Shown piece after piece: positions 45,530 to 59,755 of a DNA stretch of 64,000 nucleotides. The DNA is from Rhynchosporium graminicola (Eukaryota > Ascomycota > Leotiomycetes > Helotiales > Ploettnerulaceae), in NCBI GenBank assembly GCA_900074885.1, contig FJUW01000014.1, positions 910,095 through 974,094 on the forward strand, read 5' to 3'. Position 1 is the stretch's first letter; every line of letters begins with the position of its first letter. The position numbers and the translations under genes were made by a program. The notes under the pieces were generated by a model. It searched no databases. It saw only the letters and a list, made by a program, of their open reading frames with translations, and was not told the origin of the DNA.

Positions 45530-48500
45530 TGTAACGACACAAGACTCGAGGCGGTATATAAGCAAGAATAAACAAGTAGGGAGGCTAAGAGCGGTCTTAT
45601 ATAGTCTACTACGAAGGAAACAAAAAGATAAGGAAAGAAGAAGAAGAGAGATAGAGTATAAGGCACATTATATATATATGCCGGTACTAGTCCGATACTA
45701 TACCGAGTCGGATACTAGTTCTGCCGGGATACCTATGAACTTAGGCCCTAGTATCTATCCTTCTTCTTATATGACCTTCAGGTGAGCTATCGTCATATTA
45801 CCCCTCCCCTAAGAAGAGCTTAACCCTAAGCTCGGAAGGTTATAGTTTATACTAGAAATTAGTCCTTATTATAATTGTTTTCGTCGATATTCGCGTAATA
45901 AGCGCTAGTCGCTCTTTAGTAGTAGTAAATTCTTTATTAGGTTCTGACTAGTTATATCGCTATAATAGTACTATATTAGTCGTAGCTTCTAAATCGGGCA
46001 GTAAGCGGTATTTACTTTATCTGTTTATAGCGGGAGTCGAGTTTAAGTAGGGCGTAGAGTATATAAAGGAAGGGGTTTATTAATATTAGAGCCTTTCCTT
46101 TTTAATTACGATAACTACTTTAACTTATAAGTTTACTCTCTATAGACTGCGATCTAGTTCCTAGAGTAAGTATTATTACTAACTACTATAGTAATCTACT
46201 ATAATTTTATATATTAATCGACCTAATTAACTCTTCTCTTATTATAAGTAAGTTCCTTATCTTAGTATTAGGGATAATCTTTAAGTATAATATAAGGGTT
46301 TCACGGATCTATAACGCTAACTCCTATAGTGCCTTTACTAGTTCCCGCTAGTGCTCTTTCGGTAGCGTATTATATATATTACTTATGATATATTCGCGCT
46401 TTCCTTAAGATAAAATATAATAATATTCCTATTCTAGAACTTCTATATTCGTTTAATAAGCCTAACTCTAAGCTTTATAAGTATTATTCAGTATTAAAGA
46501 GTAATTATAAGTATATAAGTTATTTGAACTTAAATATAATTATATATACTAACAAGTTATAGTTACCTAACTATATTAATACAGAGTATATTATTTTATC
46601 TAGTCTACTTCTTAGCAGCGAAGCTAAGGATACGGAGCTGAATCGGGGCGGTATTATAGCTACTTATAAGGCTATTAATCGGATTTATTATCTTACGAAA
46701 TCTGCTACTCCTACTACTATATTAGAGATTACTACTATATAATTAGCAGAGACTTAAGCTTTAAGGCGTTCTATAGAGAAAGTATTTAAGGAGTTAGAGT
46801 TTATTAAAGTAGTAAGTTAAGATCTTAAACCCTTAGATACTAGTATAATACTAATATAATATAAGATCTAGATCTTTTAATAGTAGACTTAGCGAAATCT
46901 AAGTTAATAGTATAAATAATATTAAAGTAAATAAAAGAGTTAAATAGTATTATATAGGAATTTGCGAAGAAAGCTATATTTAAGGCTACGATATCTAATA
47001 CTAAGGGAAAGAGGAATTTGCTTTCTAGTTTAAAGATAGCGTTAGATCTAGATACTCCCGGACTCTCTCTAAAGAAGAAAGCGCATAGGATTAGCTATTA
47101 TACTTAATCTACTACTAGAGTTATATTAGTAGATTTAAGTAAGGAGTTAGATATAGTAGTTCTAGTTCTAGATATTCCAAATTTACTAGAAGCTCCGGAG
47201 AACTTAGAGAAGAAAGCTAGTAAAATAGAAGTAGTAAAGGAAATAGAGTTTTAGATATAGCGCTATTATAGAGTATAATTAAGGGATTATCCTTAGTAAT
47301 AAAATCTTAATACTAGTAACTATAATAGTTTATTATCCTCTAAGTAACTATAGTTATCTATTCTATCTTCTTAAGCCTTAATCTACTAATCTAGTTTACG
47401 TAGAGGTCTAGGTTTATTTAGGTTAGTAATATAGAAGTCTCTAAGCTTATATAGAGTACTTATTAAGTTAGAAGCGTTATACTAAGTTAGGTCCGGGTCG
47501 TAGCTTAACTAGCTAACTTAATATTTTAGATTACTTCTTAGGAGCTATATAATAAGTATATCTTATAACTCCTACTCTTCTTAAGTAGTAATAACCTCCG
47601 GGAGTAGGTTTAATAACTCTTAGCTTAGTAATAGGTCGTCCGGGTCCTTAAAGAGTAATTCGAGAGTAAATATATTATATATAGAAGATCCCGGGGGTAA
47701 ATCTAGCTTATAAGAGTATCTGATCTTAGCTAAGACTTAGTATAGTCCTATCTAAAGGCTAGATAGCTTCTTATTTAGCTAGTGATTCTTAAGGTTCCTT
47801 ATAGAGAGAAATACCTTATCTCTAACTTCTTAGTTAATATTACGCTATTTCGGGTCAGTTATAGCGCTTATCTTCTACTAAGTAGCTAGTATATTAGCTT
47901 TTATAAAGTTAATAGCGGATTTAGTATATTTAGCTAAGGATTTAGTATCGATATAATTAAGCCTCTCTTATAGTATCGATCTAGTAAGTTGCTTCTAATC
48001 CTAGCTATTCCGGGATAATATACTATATTTAAGGGTATATAGCGCTATACTAATAGAATCGTAAGGTAGAGTTACTTAAGCGCGGTCTATTATTAGTAGT
48101 AGTTCGCTCTAGTTACTCTAGTAGTAATTAACGAAAAGTCTAAGGCGTTAGTTAATATACTAGTTTATAATCTCTATTTATCTATTAGTTTACTAGTAGA
48201 AAGAAGTAAAGAGCTTAACTTTAACTCTAATTATATAGTAAAACTCTTATTAGAAGGATAAGATAAACTAAGCTCTTTAGTCAAATATAATTAACTTAAG
48301 GGTATATCTGAAACGATATATCTATTAGATAAATAATATTACTATCCCGCGGGTATCGATATTATAATAATATAGTATCGATATAGAGTCCTTCCCTAGG
48401 CGGTCGATAAATACTAATATCCTATTAAATCCTTAGTTATTAAGCAGGAAGTCCTTAAAATCTATAGCTAAGTACTATATAGAGTAGCTAGGTACTAGTA

Positions 48501-51500
48501 ATAAGTAGAGAAATCCTTACTATTTAGTCTGCTTCGGATAAGAGTACTAATAGGAGCGGTAATTATAAGTATACTATTTTATATCCGATACGAGTCCTTT
48601 CTAGTAGTAATAAGTAGAAATTATCTTAGTAGTCTTATAAGTATTTAGATAAGCGAAAGAAACTTAATCGTAGACTTCGCTAATTAAATAAGTATATAGT
48701 AAGGTATAGCGTTATACGTATAGACGACTATTATAAAGTAGTAAACTATCGTTAATAGTATAGCTATCTTCTAATATATTCCGTATATTAGAGAGCGATT
48801 CTCAGTTAAATTAGTATAGTTTCTCGATTAAATTAAAAGAGTTACGTATAAGTTCTAATAGCGTATTAGTCCCTAGCGATATTAAGTATATATAACTGAT
48901 TTGATCGATATAATACTCGGCTAGTTCCGCGTTAATCTTAAGGTTTAAGTAGTCTAAAAGTAATAAAACCCGAGATCTACTATATTATTTCTATTATTCT
49001 TATATCCTTAGATCTTATTCCTTATAGCTAAGGATATTAGCTTTAGTATTATCTTTACTAAGTATATATATAATTTAAAAGTTAAATTCGAAAAGGAATT
49101 CTATTTATCTAGCTTACTTACTAGTTAGGACCTTAGTAGTTATAAAGTATTCTAAGGATCGATAGTCCGTATATATATTAGTATAGTATCGTAGAGATAT
49201 AAGTTCCGGTCTCTATTTCCGGAAAGACTTAATAATAATATATAATTCCTTATTATAAATCTTCTAGTTTAGTTCGTATCTATTAAGAATATAGAAATAG
49301 AATCTAATTAAATACTACTAGTTATCTTTATATAATTAGAAGATAACTCTAGCTATTATATTATTAGAGGTATTAGTTTCTAGTTTAGTCTATAATTCAG
49401 GGTCGAAATAGTATAGTTTCTATATCGATAGTAACTATTAATATAAATTATCGAAGGACTTCTTATAGTTATTAGTAAAATTCTATAGTACTATAAGCTT
49501 AGTAAGTATTAAGAGAAGTTTAGTGATAAGGCCGAAATTCTGAATAAATTAATAATAGAACCTATAGAATCCTAAGAAAGATTTTATAGCTATTATCGTT
49601 TCGAGGTACTTCTAGTCTACTAATAATACTACTTTCTCAGGATCTAGCTCGATTCTATTAGTAATAACGATATATCTAAGGTATTTAGTCCGAGTAATAT
49701 AGAACTCGCTTTTCTTAATATCTACTTAGAGTTCGGTATCTATTAGGCGTCGTAGTACTAATTTAATATATTCCTCGTATTCCTAAAGCGTTTCTAAGTA
49801 TATAAGAATATTATCTAGATAAGTTATATAGAAATCGTCTAAATAGTTTAATAGTATATTATTCATATATTATTAGTATATACTAAGTCTATTATAAAGC
49901 CTAAAAAGTAGTACTTTATATTTATAAGATCTAAAGCAGGTTCGGAAAATAATATACTCCTCTGATTCGGAGTCTATATAGATATAATTAAATACTACTC
50001 GGATATCTAGTTTAGTAAAAATTACTACTTTAGATATATAAGTTAAGAGCTTATCGATCCTAAGTATTAGATATAAATCCTTTCGAGTGATTATATTAAA
50101 CTTATAATAGTCGATATAGAAACGTAATCCTCTATCGGCCTTCTTAACGAATAGTATAAGTAATATAAAAGGACTTTAGCTAGATTCGAGGAATCCCTTA
50201 TCTAGGTTCTCTATAAGATACTTCTTAGTTACTTATAATTCGTTCATAGATTACTAATATAGGAGCGAATATATATTAAGTAATAGTTCTTCTAGAATAA
50301 TTTTATAATCGTATAAGCGATATAGCAGAAGAATAATATATTAGAATCCCGCTTAGAAAAGGCCTTCTTAAAAGTATAATACTATTCTAGTAGCTTTTCG
50401 GCTACGAGTCGTTCGGTATCGGGATCCTTAGAGGAGTCGCTATTAAGATAGTCTTATAAGAGGCGGTCTATCTCGTAGATACTAGTAAAGAATAATTCAG
50501 AGCTTTTACGTTTTATATTAAAGTAAAAAGCTATAGTACTAATTTAGTAAATCAGAACTAGTTTCTAGATCCTTAGAAGTTAAGAGGAGTAATTATAATA
50601 AGGTTTTAGTATAAGTACCTTTCTTAATAAATTCGAAGCGGAAAAGGGTTCGGATTCTTTAGTGATAAGCGGAAATAAGTTAAATAATAAGAATAATATA
50701 TTAATATATTATATCGCTACTATTTAATATAATTAGTATTAGTCTAGCTAGTTTATAGCTAAGTCCTGCGTGTTAGCGTCGATTTAGTAAGATTAATTAA
50801 TACTAAGTTTATAAGACAATAGAGTTATAATTATCTCCTTATTATATTATAAAGTAACTAGATATCGTTCCGGCTATAGTAGCTTATAGTAGAGCGTATC
50901 TAGCTTAACTTAAAATCGTTATATCTATTTAATATTAATAATTATATCTTATTATCCTAAATCGAGGAGAATAAAAGAGTAGTTATAAATACGCTTATTA
51001 TTAATAGAAAAGTATAAATATATAAAATAAATAATATAGGTTCTAATAGACTATTAGAACTTACGTATTAGAATAGAATAAGGCAGTAGCTCGATTTTGA
51101 TACCGAGGGCCTCTAATAGTTATCCGGTAAGAGTACGATTAATAAATAGATAACTATTTACTCTAGTATCAATTAAGCTATTTATAGAGACTCTTAGCCT
51201 ATTTATACTAAATATAGTTAGGTATATAAATTAATTACCTCTTATTAGAGAATTAAAGTTAAGATTAAAGAGATTATATCTATATAGACCTAGAAAGGAG
51301 TTTTTACTTAAGCTTTATTATTTCCCTCTAGTATTAGTTCAGATTCGGAGAGTATATCCTCTACTACTTCCTCGGTTTCTCTTTTCTCTTCTGGAAATTC
51401 ATCGATTAATTAAACCTTAGGCAGGTTAGAGCAGTCTAGCTTAATATAACCGAGCTATCTATAGCTATAATACTTAAGGGGTTCTCTAGTCGAGGTAATA

Positions 51501-53311
51501 AAGCGTTTTAGCGCGGAGAGAGTACTAGCCTATACTAGGGTAAAGGTACGTACATATAATATAGGAGTAATTTATCGAGGGGCTAAGCTTAAGAACTAGT
51601 AAGGAGTAGAACTAGTAGTAATTATAATAGTAATAGTAAGCTTATAATACTATACCTAAGTAATAGCTTTCTCAGGATAAGTATATTCTGAGTTATAGTA
51701 ATACTTAGTATTAAAAGAAAGTAAGGATCTAACTATAGAAGCGTAATCCTTATTTTATATTAGTTTAATAATAAGAGTTAAAGCGTATAAAGATAGTGTA
51801 ATCTTATCTTATATATAGAAGAACTACTCTTTCTTTTTAACTTTACTTTAGATAATAGCGCTTTAAAATCGATTATAAAACTTAGCGAAAGTCTTATAAG
51901 TATAGCTAAGTTATTATATTTCTAAGTAGTAGAAAGCGTTATAGTAGTTATCTTCCTCTAAACTAATAAGAAAGTTCTCCTCTAATAAGGAGATTATTTT
52001 AATACTAGTCTTGAACTTATTAGTAAAGTATTAAAGCGTAAGATACTTCTTAGCTAATCTAGTAACTAGTCCCTATACGAGAACGCGCTAGGAGAAGTCC
52101 GTAAGGTAATATTAAGTATTTATAGCTAGCTAGTCTCGTATTAATACTCTTTATTAGAGGAAGATAGAGTCTGATCTATTATCTAGAGGCAGGATCTTCT
52201 TAATAAAATAAGACTTCTTAAGGTATAACTCTACTGATTCGGCGCCGGGAGAGGGAAATAGTTTATTAGGAATAATATCTTCTCTCTTAGTACTATATAT
52301 TAGAATAGAGTTTATTAGCTTATTAAACTCTAGAATACGCGGAGATTATAGTATTAGTTCTAGTAGAAGAGTCGAAGATAAGCGAGGGACCCCTATAAGG
52401 AACATATCTTATATAGAGATTAATCTATCTATAGTATCTTCTAGAGAGTTATTCTTTTCCTTCTAGTCTACTAATTATTATAAGAGAGAATAGATCAGGT
52501 TCGAGTTACCTATAGTAATAGGAGTACTTAGCGATTATATTCCTAGGAAATTTCGCTTTTATTTTCCTTTCCCTCTTAGTTAGTACTTCTTTAATAAGGT
52601 ATTAATATTCTCTAGTATAAGAGATATTTAGAGTAAGGAAAGGTATAATAGATTAGGTTCAGAGGTAAAGCAGGAGAGGTTATATTAAGTTCCCCTAGAA
52701 CTAGAAGAGTCTCTAGTTTATTAGTTAAGAGCTATAATAGTAGCTTAAAAAGGAGTATATTAGAGCTATTTTAGTAGCGATATATAAAAGTTAAAGTTCT
52801 AGAGTATTTATTATATCTTCTTTAAAATCTATTTATAATTCCTTTATACTAAAGGAGTTATTAAAAGAGCGTTAGTAAAGACCTCCTCTATAATACTATT
52901 TATAATAAGCTAAATTAAACCCTAATTCATAGCTATCCGAGAGATCTCTAGTATCTTAGCTATATACGAGTAGTTATCGAATAAATAACTTAGTAGTAAG
53001 ATATTATAGTAAGCTATCTCCGGCTATCTTAATCTTTTATTTTAATATAATAATATAAGACTTAAGGTAGTTTATAAGTAAGAATAAATAAGTAGAGAAG
53101 CTAAGAGCGATCTTATATAGTCTACTATAAAGGAAATAAAAAGATAAGGAAAGAAGAAGAAGAGAGATAGAGTATAAGGCACCTTATATATATACCGGTA
53201 CTATTCCGATACTATACCGAGTCGGATACTAGTTCTGCCGGGATACTTATAAACCTAGGACCTATTATCTATCCTTCTTCTCATATGATATTCAGGTGAG
53301 CTATTATCATA
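45530..53311 (-). mobile_element. Ty3/gypsy retrotransposon, minus copy (7.78 kb)
   Basis: LTRs are 45530-45797 (268 bp, 3' LTR) and 53046-53311 (266 bp, 5' LTR). The interior is the reverse complement of the plus copy at 53706-61483: the polypurine tract next to the 3' LTR (about 45798-45812), the antisense open region (46311-47254 as read on the plus strand) and the sequence next to the 5' LTR all match closely where I compared them. Pol is decayed by RIP. No target duplication surrounds it; instead it is flanked on each side by a truncated piece of the same LTR. Confidence 0.8.
46311..47254 (+). pseudogene. Antisense open region carried by the gypsy element (minus copy)
   Basis: Opposite in sense to the element's own gag-pol, the plus strand has a long coding-like stretch from 46311 to about 46880, interrupted only by stops that RIP explains (TAA/TAG for CAA/CAG, TGA for CGA), then a second open stretch of 98 codons from 46958 to the TAG at 47252. 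It includes LTKSATPTTILEI, RRSIEKVFKELEFIKVV and DIPNLLEAPENLEKKASKI. A TATA-like box (46060-46069) lies about 250 bp upstream on the same strand. The gap between stretches could be an intron or an indel. No family recognised. Confidence 0.5.
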
Positions 53312-53390
53312 TTCTGCCGGGATACCTATGAACCTGGGCCCTATTATCTATCCTTCTTCTCATGTGACATTCAGGTGAGCTGTCGTCACA
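53312..53390 (-). mobile_element. Truncated LTR fragment (79 bp)
   Basis: A copy of the end of the LTR that finishes immediately before it at 53311, terminating in the canonical GTCGTCACA. It retains many CpA and TpG sites that the adjacent LTR has lost. Confidence 0.75.
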
Positions 53391-53705
53391 ACTATTAGAT
53401 AATTAATAATAGGATTATAAGGGATATATACCTTTTACCGAATGCTTAGTACCTATAGGATAAGCTACCTAGAGTAAAGATATATACTAAGTTAGATTAA
53501 TATAACGTGTTTAATTTAATCCGAATTAAGAAGAGATATAAGTAGAAGACTGCTTTCGTATTACCCTTAGGGTTATAGAAATATATAGTAATACTATTCG
53601 GCTTAACTAATACCCTAGCTATATTTTAGAGATAAAATAATAATATTCTTAAAGATTTTATTAGGAAATTCGCTATATACTACCTAGATAATATCCTAGT
53701 ATACT
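53391..53705 (+). mobile_element. Old Ty3/gypsy pol, piece 3: reverse transcriptase
   Basis: Reads, with stops, NRIIRDIYLLP, KIYTKLD, LIRIKKRYK, TAFVLPLGL, IVMLFGLTNTPAIF and YYLDNILVY. These are the successive blocks of gypsy reverse transcriptase (R-D-x-Y-P-L-P, x-x-T-K-L-D, T-A-F-x-T-R-Y-G, V-M-P-F-G-L-T-N-A-P, Y-L-D-D). The catalytic YLDD is changed to YLDN. The last five bases, ATACT (53701-53705), are the target duplication of the next inserted element. Confidence 0.8.
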
Positions 53706-53973
53706 TGTGACGACAGCTCACCTGAATGTCATATGAGAAGAAGGATAGATAACAGGGCCTAAGTTCATAGGTATCCCGGCAGAACTAGTATCCGACACGG
53801 TATAGTATCGGACTAGTACCGGTATATATATATAAGGTGCTTTATACTCTATCTCTCTTCTTCTTCTTTCCTTATCTTTTTGTTTCTTTCGTAGTAGACT
53901 ATATAAGATCGCTCTTAGCCTCCCTACTTGTTTATTCTTACTTATATATTGCCTTAAGTCTTATGTTATTATA
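53706..53973 (+). repeat. 5' LTR of plus gypsy copy
   Basis: Starts TGTGACGACAGC, ends ATGTTATTATA (original TG...CA ends masked by C-to-T change). Contains a TATA-like run (about 53832-53842), the likely promoter of the element. Confidence 0.88.
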
Positions 53974-56900
53974 TTAAATAAAAAGATTAAGATAGCCGGA
54001 GATAGCTTACTATAATATCTTACTAATAAGTTAGTTATTCGATAACTACTTATATATAGCTAAGATACTAGAGATCTCTCGGATAACTATGAATTAGGGT
54101 TTAATTCAGCTTATCGTAAATAGTATAATAAAGGAGGTTTTCGCTAATGCTCCTTTAATAACTCTCTTAGTATAAAGGAATTATGAATAGATTTTAAAGA
54201 AGGTATAATAAATACCCCGGAACTTTAATCTCTACGTATTACTACTGAAATAGCCCTGATATACCCTTTTTTAAGCTACTATTATAGCTCTTAACTAATA
54301 AACTAGAGACCTCTCTAGTTCTAGGGGAACTTAACGCGATCCCCTCTGCTCTACCTCTGAACCTAATCTATTATACCCTTTCTTACTCTAAACGTCTCTT
54401 ACCTTAGAGAACGTTAATACCTTATTAAAGAAGTACCGACTAAGAGGGAAAGGAAAATAAAAGCGAAATTCACTAGGAGTATAATCGCTAAGTACTCTTA
54501 CTACCGCAGGTGACTCGAACCTGATCTATTCCCTCTTATAATAATTAGCGAACTAGAAGGAAAAGAATAACTCTCTAGAAGATACTATAGATAAACTAAT
54601 CTCTATATAAGATAAGTTCCTTATAAGGGTCCCTCGCTTATCTTCGACTCTCCTACTAGAACTAATACTATAATCTCCGCGTATAGCGGAGTTTAATAAC
54701 TTAATAAACTCTATTCTGATACGTAGTACTAAGAGAGAGAATACTATTCTTAATAAACTATCTCCTTCTCCCGGCGCTAAATCGGTAGAGTTACGCCCTA
54801 GGAAGTCTTATCTTACTAAGAAGATCTTGCCCTTAGATAATAGATCGGACTTTACTTTCCTCTAATAGAGAATATCGATACGAGACCGGCTAGTCGTGAA
54901 CGCTGATTACTACCTTACGGACTTCTCCCGGCGCGTTCTCGTATAAGAGCTAGTTACTAGATTAGCTAAGGAGTATCTTATACCTTAATACCTTACTAAT
55001 AAGTTTAAAACTAGTAATAAAATAATCTTCTTATTAGAGGAGAACTTTCTTACTAGTTTAGAGGAAGATAACTACTATAACGCTTTCTACTACCTAGAAA
55101 TATAATAACCCGGCTATATACGCGAGACTTTCGCTGAGTTTCGTAGTCGATTTTAAAGCGCTATTATCTAAGGTAAGGTTAAAAAGAAGGAGTAGTTCTT
55201 CTATATATAAGATAAGATTATACTATTCTTACGCGCTTTAACTCTTATTATTAAACTAACGTGGAATAAGAACTACGCTTCTATAGTTAGATCCTTACTT
55301 TCTTTTAATACTAAGTATCGCTATAACTTAAAATATACTTATCCTAAGAAAGCTACTACCTAAGTATAATACTATAAGCTTACTATTACTACTACGACTA
55401 CTACTAGTTCTACTTCTTACTAGTCCTTAAGCTTAGCTCCTCGATAAACTACTCTTATATTATATATATATACTTCTACCCTAGTACGGGCTAGTACTCC
55501 CTCCGCGCTAAAACGCCTTACTATATTAACTAGAGAACCCCTTAGGTATTATAGTTATAGATAGCTTAGTTATATTAAGCTAGACTGCCTTAACTCGCTT
55601 AAAGTTTAATTAATTAACGAATTTCCGGAAGAGGATTAAGTAACTAAGGAAATAGTAGATAATATACCTTCTGAATCTGGACTAATACTAGAGGGAAACG
55701 ACGAGGCTTAGGTAAAAACTCTTTCCTAAGTCTACGTAAGTATAATCTCTCTAATCTGGACCTTAACTCCCTAATAAGAAGTAAGTAATTCATATACCTG
55801 ATTAAAGTTAGTATAAACGGGCTAAGAGTCTCTATGAATAGCCTAATTAATACCGGAGCGAATAGTTATCTGTTTATTAATCGCACTCTTATCGGACAAC
55901 TATTAGGGGCCCTTAGTATTAAAATCGAGCTACTGCCTTATTCTATTCTAATACGTAGTTTCTAATAGTCTATTAGAACTTATATTATTTATTTTGTATA
56001 TTTATACTTTTCTATTAATAGTAAGCGTATTTATAACTACCTTTTTATTCTCCTCGATTTAGGATAATAAGATATAATTATTAGTATTAAATAGATACGA
56101 TAATTTCAAGTTAAGCTAGATATACTCTACTATAAGCTACTATAATCGGAACGCTATCTAGCTACCCTCTGATACGATAAGGAGATAATTATAACTCTAC
56201 TACCTCGTAAACTTAGTATTAATCGATCTTACTAAATCGATACTAACGCGCGGGACTTAGCTATAAACTAGCTAGACTAACGCCAATTATACTAAATAGT
56301 AGTAATATAGTATATTAACGTATCGTCCTTACCCTTTAACTTATTTCTACTTATCGCTAAGGAATCCGAACCCCTTTCCGCTCCGAATTCATCGAGAAAG
56401 GTACCTGCGCCGAAACTTTACTATAAGTGCTCCTCTTAACCTCCGAGGATCTAGAAACTAGTTCCGATTTACTAAATTAGTACTATAGCTTTTTACTTTA
56501 ATATAAAACGTAAAGGTTCCGAATTATTCTTTACTAGTATCTACGAGATAGACTACCTCTTATAAGACTATCTAAATAGCGACTCTCTTAAGGATCCTAA
56601 TACTAAATAACTCGTAGCCGAAAAGCTACCGGAATAGTACTATACTCTTAAGGAAGCCTTTTCTAAGCGGGATTCTAATATTCTTCTGCTATATCGCTTA
56701 TACGATTATAAAATTATTCTAGAAGAACTATTACTTAACGTATATTCGCTCTTATATTAGTAATCTATAGACGAATTATAAGTAACTAAGGAGTATCTTA
56801 TAGAGAACCTAGATAAGGGATTTATCGAATCTAGCTAAAGTCCCTTTATATTACTTATACTATTCGTTAAAAAAGCTAATAGAGGATTACGCTTCTGTAC

Positions 56901-59755
56901 TAACTATTATAAGCTTAATACAATCACTCGAAAGGATTTATACCTAATACCTAGGATCGATAAGCTCTTAACTCGTATATCTAAAGTAGTAATCTTTACT
57001 AAACTAGATATCCGGGTAGTATTTAACTATATTTATATAGACCTCGAATCAGAGGAATATACTATCTTCCGAACCCGCTTCGGATCTTATAAATATAAAG
57101 TATTACCTTTTAAGCTCTATAATAGACCTAGTACGTACTAGCGATATATAAATAATATACTACTAGATTACTTAGATAATTTCTATATAGCTTACTTAGA
57201 TAATATTCTTATATACTCGGAAACGCTCTAAGAATATAAGGAATACGTTAAATTAGTACTATAACGCTTAATAGATACTGGACTTTAAGTAGATATTAAG
57301 AAAAGCGAATTCCACGTTACTCGGACTAAATACCTCGGATATATCGTTATTACTAACGGAATCGAGCTAGATCCTAAGAAAGTAGTACTATTAGTAGACT
57401 AGAAGTACCCTAAAACGGTAATAGCTATAAAATCCTTCTTAGGATTCTATAGGTTCTACTATTAATTTATTCGGAATTTCGGCCTTATCGCTAAACCTCT
57501 CTTAGTGCTCACTTAGCTTATAGTACTATAGAATTTCACTAACGATTATAAGAAGTCCTTCGACGATTTATATTAATAGCTACTATCGGTATAGAAACTA
57601 TACTATTTCGACCCTGAATTATAAACTAAACTAGAAACTAATACTTCTGATAGTATAATAGCTAGAGTTATCTCTTAATTATATAAAGATAACTAGTAGT
57701 ATCTAATTAGATTCTACTCCTATATTCTTAATAGATATAAACTAAACTAGGAGATCTACGATAAGGAGCTATACGCTATTATTAAGTCTTTCCGAAAATA
57801 GAGACCGGAACTTATATCTCTACGACGCTATACCGGCGTATATACGGACTATTGATCCTTAGAATACTTTATAACTATTAAGGTCCTAACTAGTAAGTAA
57901 GTTAGATAGATAGAATTCCTTTCCGAATTTAACTTTTAAATTATATATACGCCTAGTAAAGATAACGCTAAAGCTGATATCCTTAGCTATAAGGAATAAG
58001 ATCTAAAGATATAGGAATAATAGAAATAGGATAATAGATCTCGGGTTTTATTACCTCTAGATTACCTAGACCTTAGGATTAACGCGGAACTAGCTGAGTA
58101 TTATATCGATTAAATCAGTTATATATACCTAATATCGCTAAGGACTAATACGCTACCGGAACCTATATATAATTCTTTTGATTTAATCGAGAAACTATAT
58201 TAATTTAATCGAGAATCGTTCTTTAATAAACGGAATATATTAGGAGATAGCTATACTATTAACAATAGTTTACTACTTTATAATAGTTATCTATACGTAT
58301 AACGCTATACCCTACTATATACCCGTTTAATTAGCGAAGTCTATAATTAAGTTTCCTCTGCTTATCTAAATACTCGTAAGACTACTGAAATAATTTCTAC
58401 TTATTACTACTAGAAAGGACTCGTATCGGATATAAAATAGTATACTTATAATTACTACCCTTATTAGTACTCTTATCTGAAGTAAACGAAATAGTAAGGA
58501 TTCTTATACTTATTACTAGTGCTTAGCTACTTTATATAGTACTTAGCTATAGATTTTAAGGACTTCTTACCTAATAACTAAGGATTTGATAGGATATTAG
58601 TATTTATCGACCGCCTAGGGAAGGACTCCGTATCGATACTATACTATTATAATATCGATACTCGCGGGATAGTAATATTATTTATTTAATAGATATATTA
58701 TTTCGGATATACTCCTGAGTTAATTATATCTGACCGAGGAGCTTAGTTAGTCTTATCCTTCTAGTAAGAGTTTTACTATATAATTAGAGTTAAGGTTAAG
58801 CTCTCTACTTCCTTCTACTAGTAAACCGATAGATAAATAGAGATTATAAATCAGTATATTAACTAATACTTTAGACTTTTTATTAATTATTACTAGAGTA
58901 ACTAGGGCGAACTACTACTAATAATAAACCGCGCTTAAGTAACTCTACCTTATGACTCTATTAGTATAGCGCTATATACCCTTAAATATAGTATACTACT
59001 ACGGAATAGCTAGGACTAGAAGTAACTTACCGGATCGATACCGCAAGAGAAGCTTAACTATACTAATACTAAATCCCTAGCTAAATATATTAAATCTGCT
59101 ATCGAGGTTATAAAAGCTAATATACTAGCTACTTAGTATATAATAAGCGCTATAACTGACCCGAAACGGCGCGGTATTAACTAGGAAGTTAAAGATAAGG
59201 TATTTCTCTTTATAAGGAACCTTAAGAATTACTAGCTAAGTAAGAAGCTATCTAATCTCTAGGCAGAACTATACTAGGTCCTAGCTAAGATCGAATACTC
59301 TTATAAGCTAGATTTACTCCCGGGATTTTCTATATACGATATATTCGCTCCCGAATTACTCTTTAAGGACTCGGACGACTTATTACTAAGCTAGGAGTTA
59401 TTAAACTTACTCCTAGAGGTTATCGCTACTTAAGAAGAGTAGGAGTTATAAGATATACTCGCTATATAGCTCCTAAGAGATAATCTGAAGTATTAAGTTA
59501 GCTAGCTAGGCTACGACTCGGACTTAACTTAGTATAACGCTTCTGATCTAATAGGTACTCTGTATAAGCTTAGAGACTTCTATACTACTAACCTAAGTAA
59601 ACTTAGACTTTCGTGTAAACTAGATTAGTAGATTAAGGCCTAGGAAGACGGAATAGATAACTATAGTTACTTAGAGGATAATAAGCTATTATAATTACTA
59701 GTATTAGAATTTATTACTAAGAATAATCCCCTGATTATACTCTATAATAACGCTA

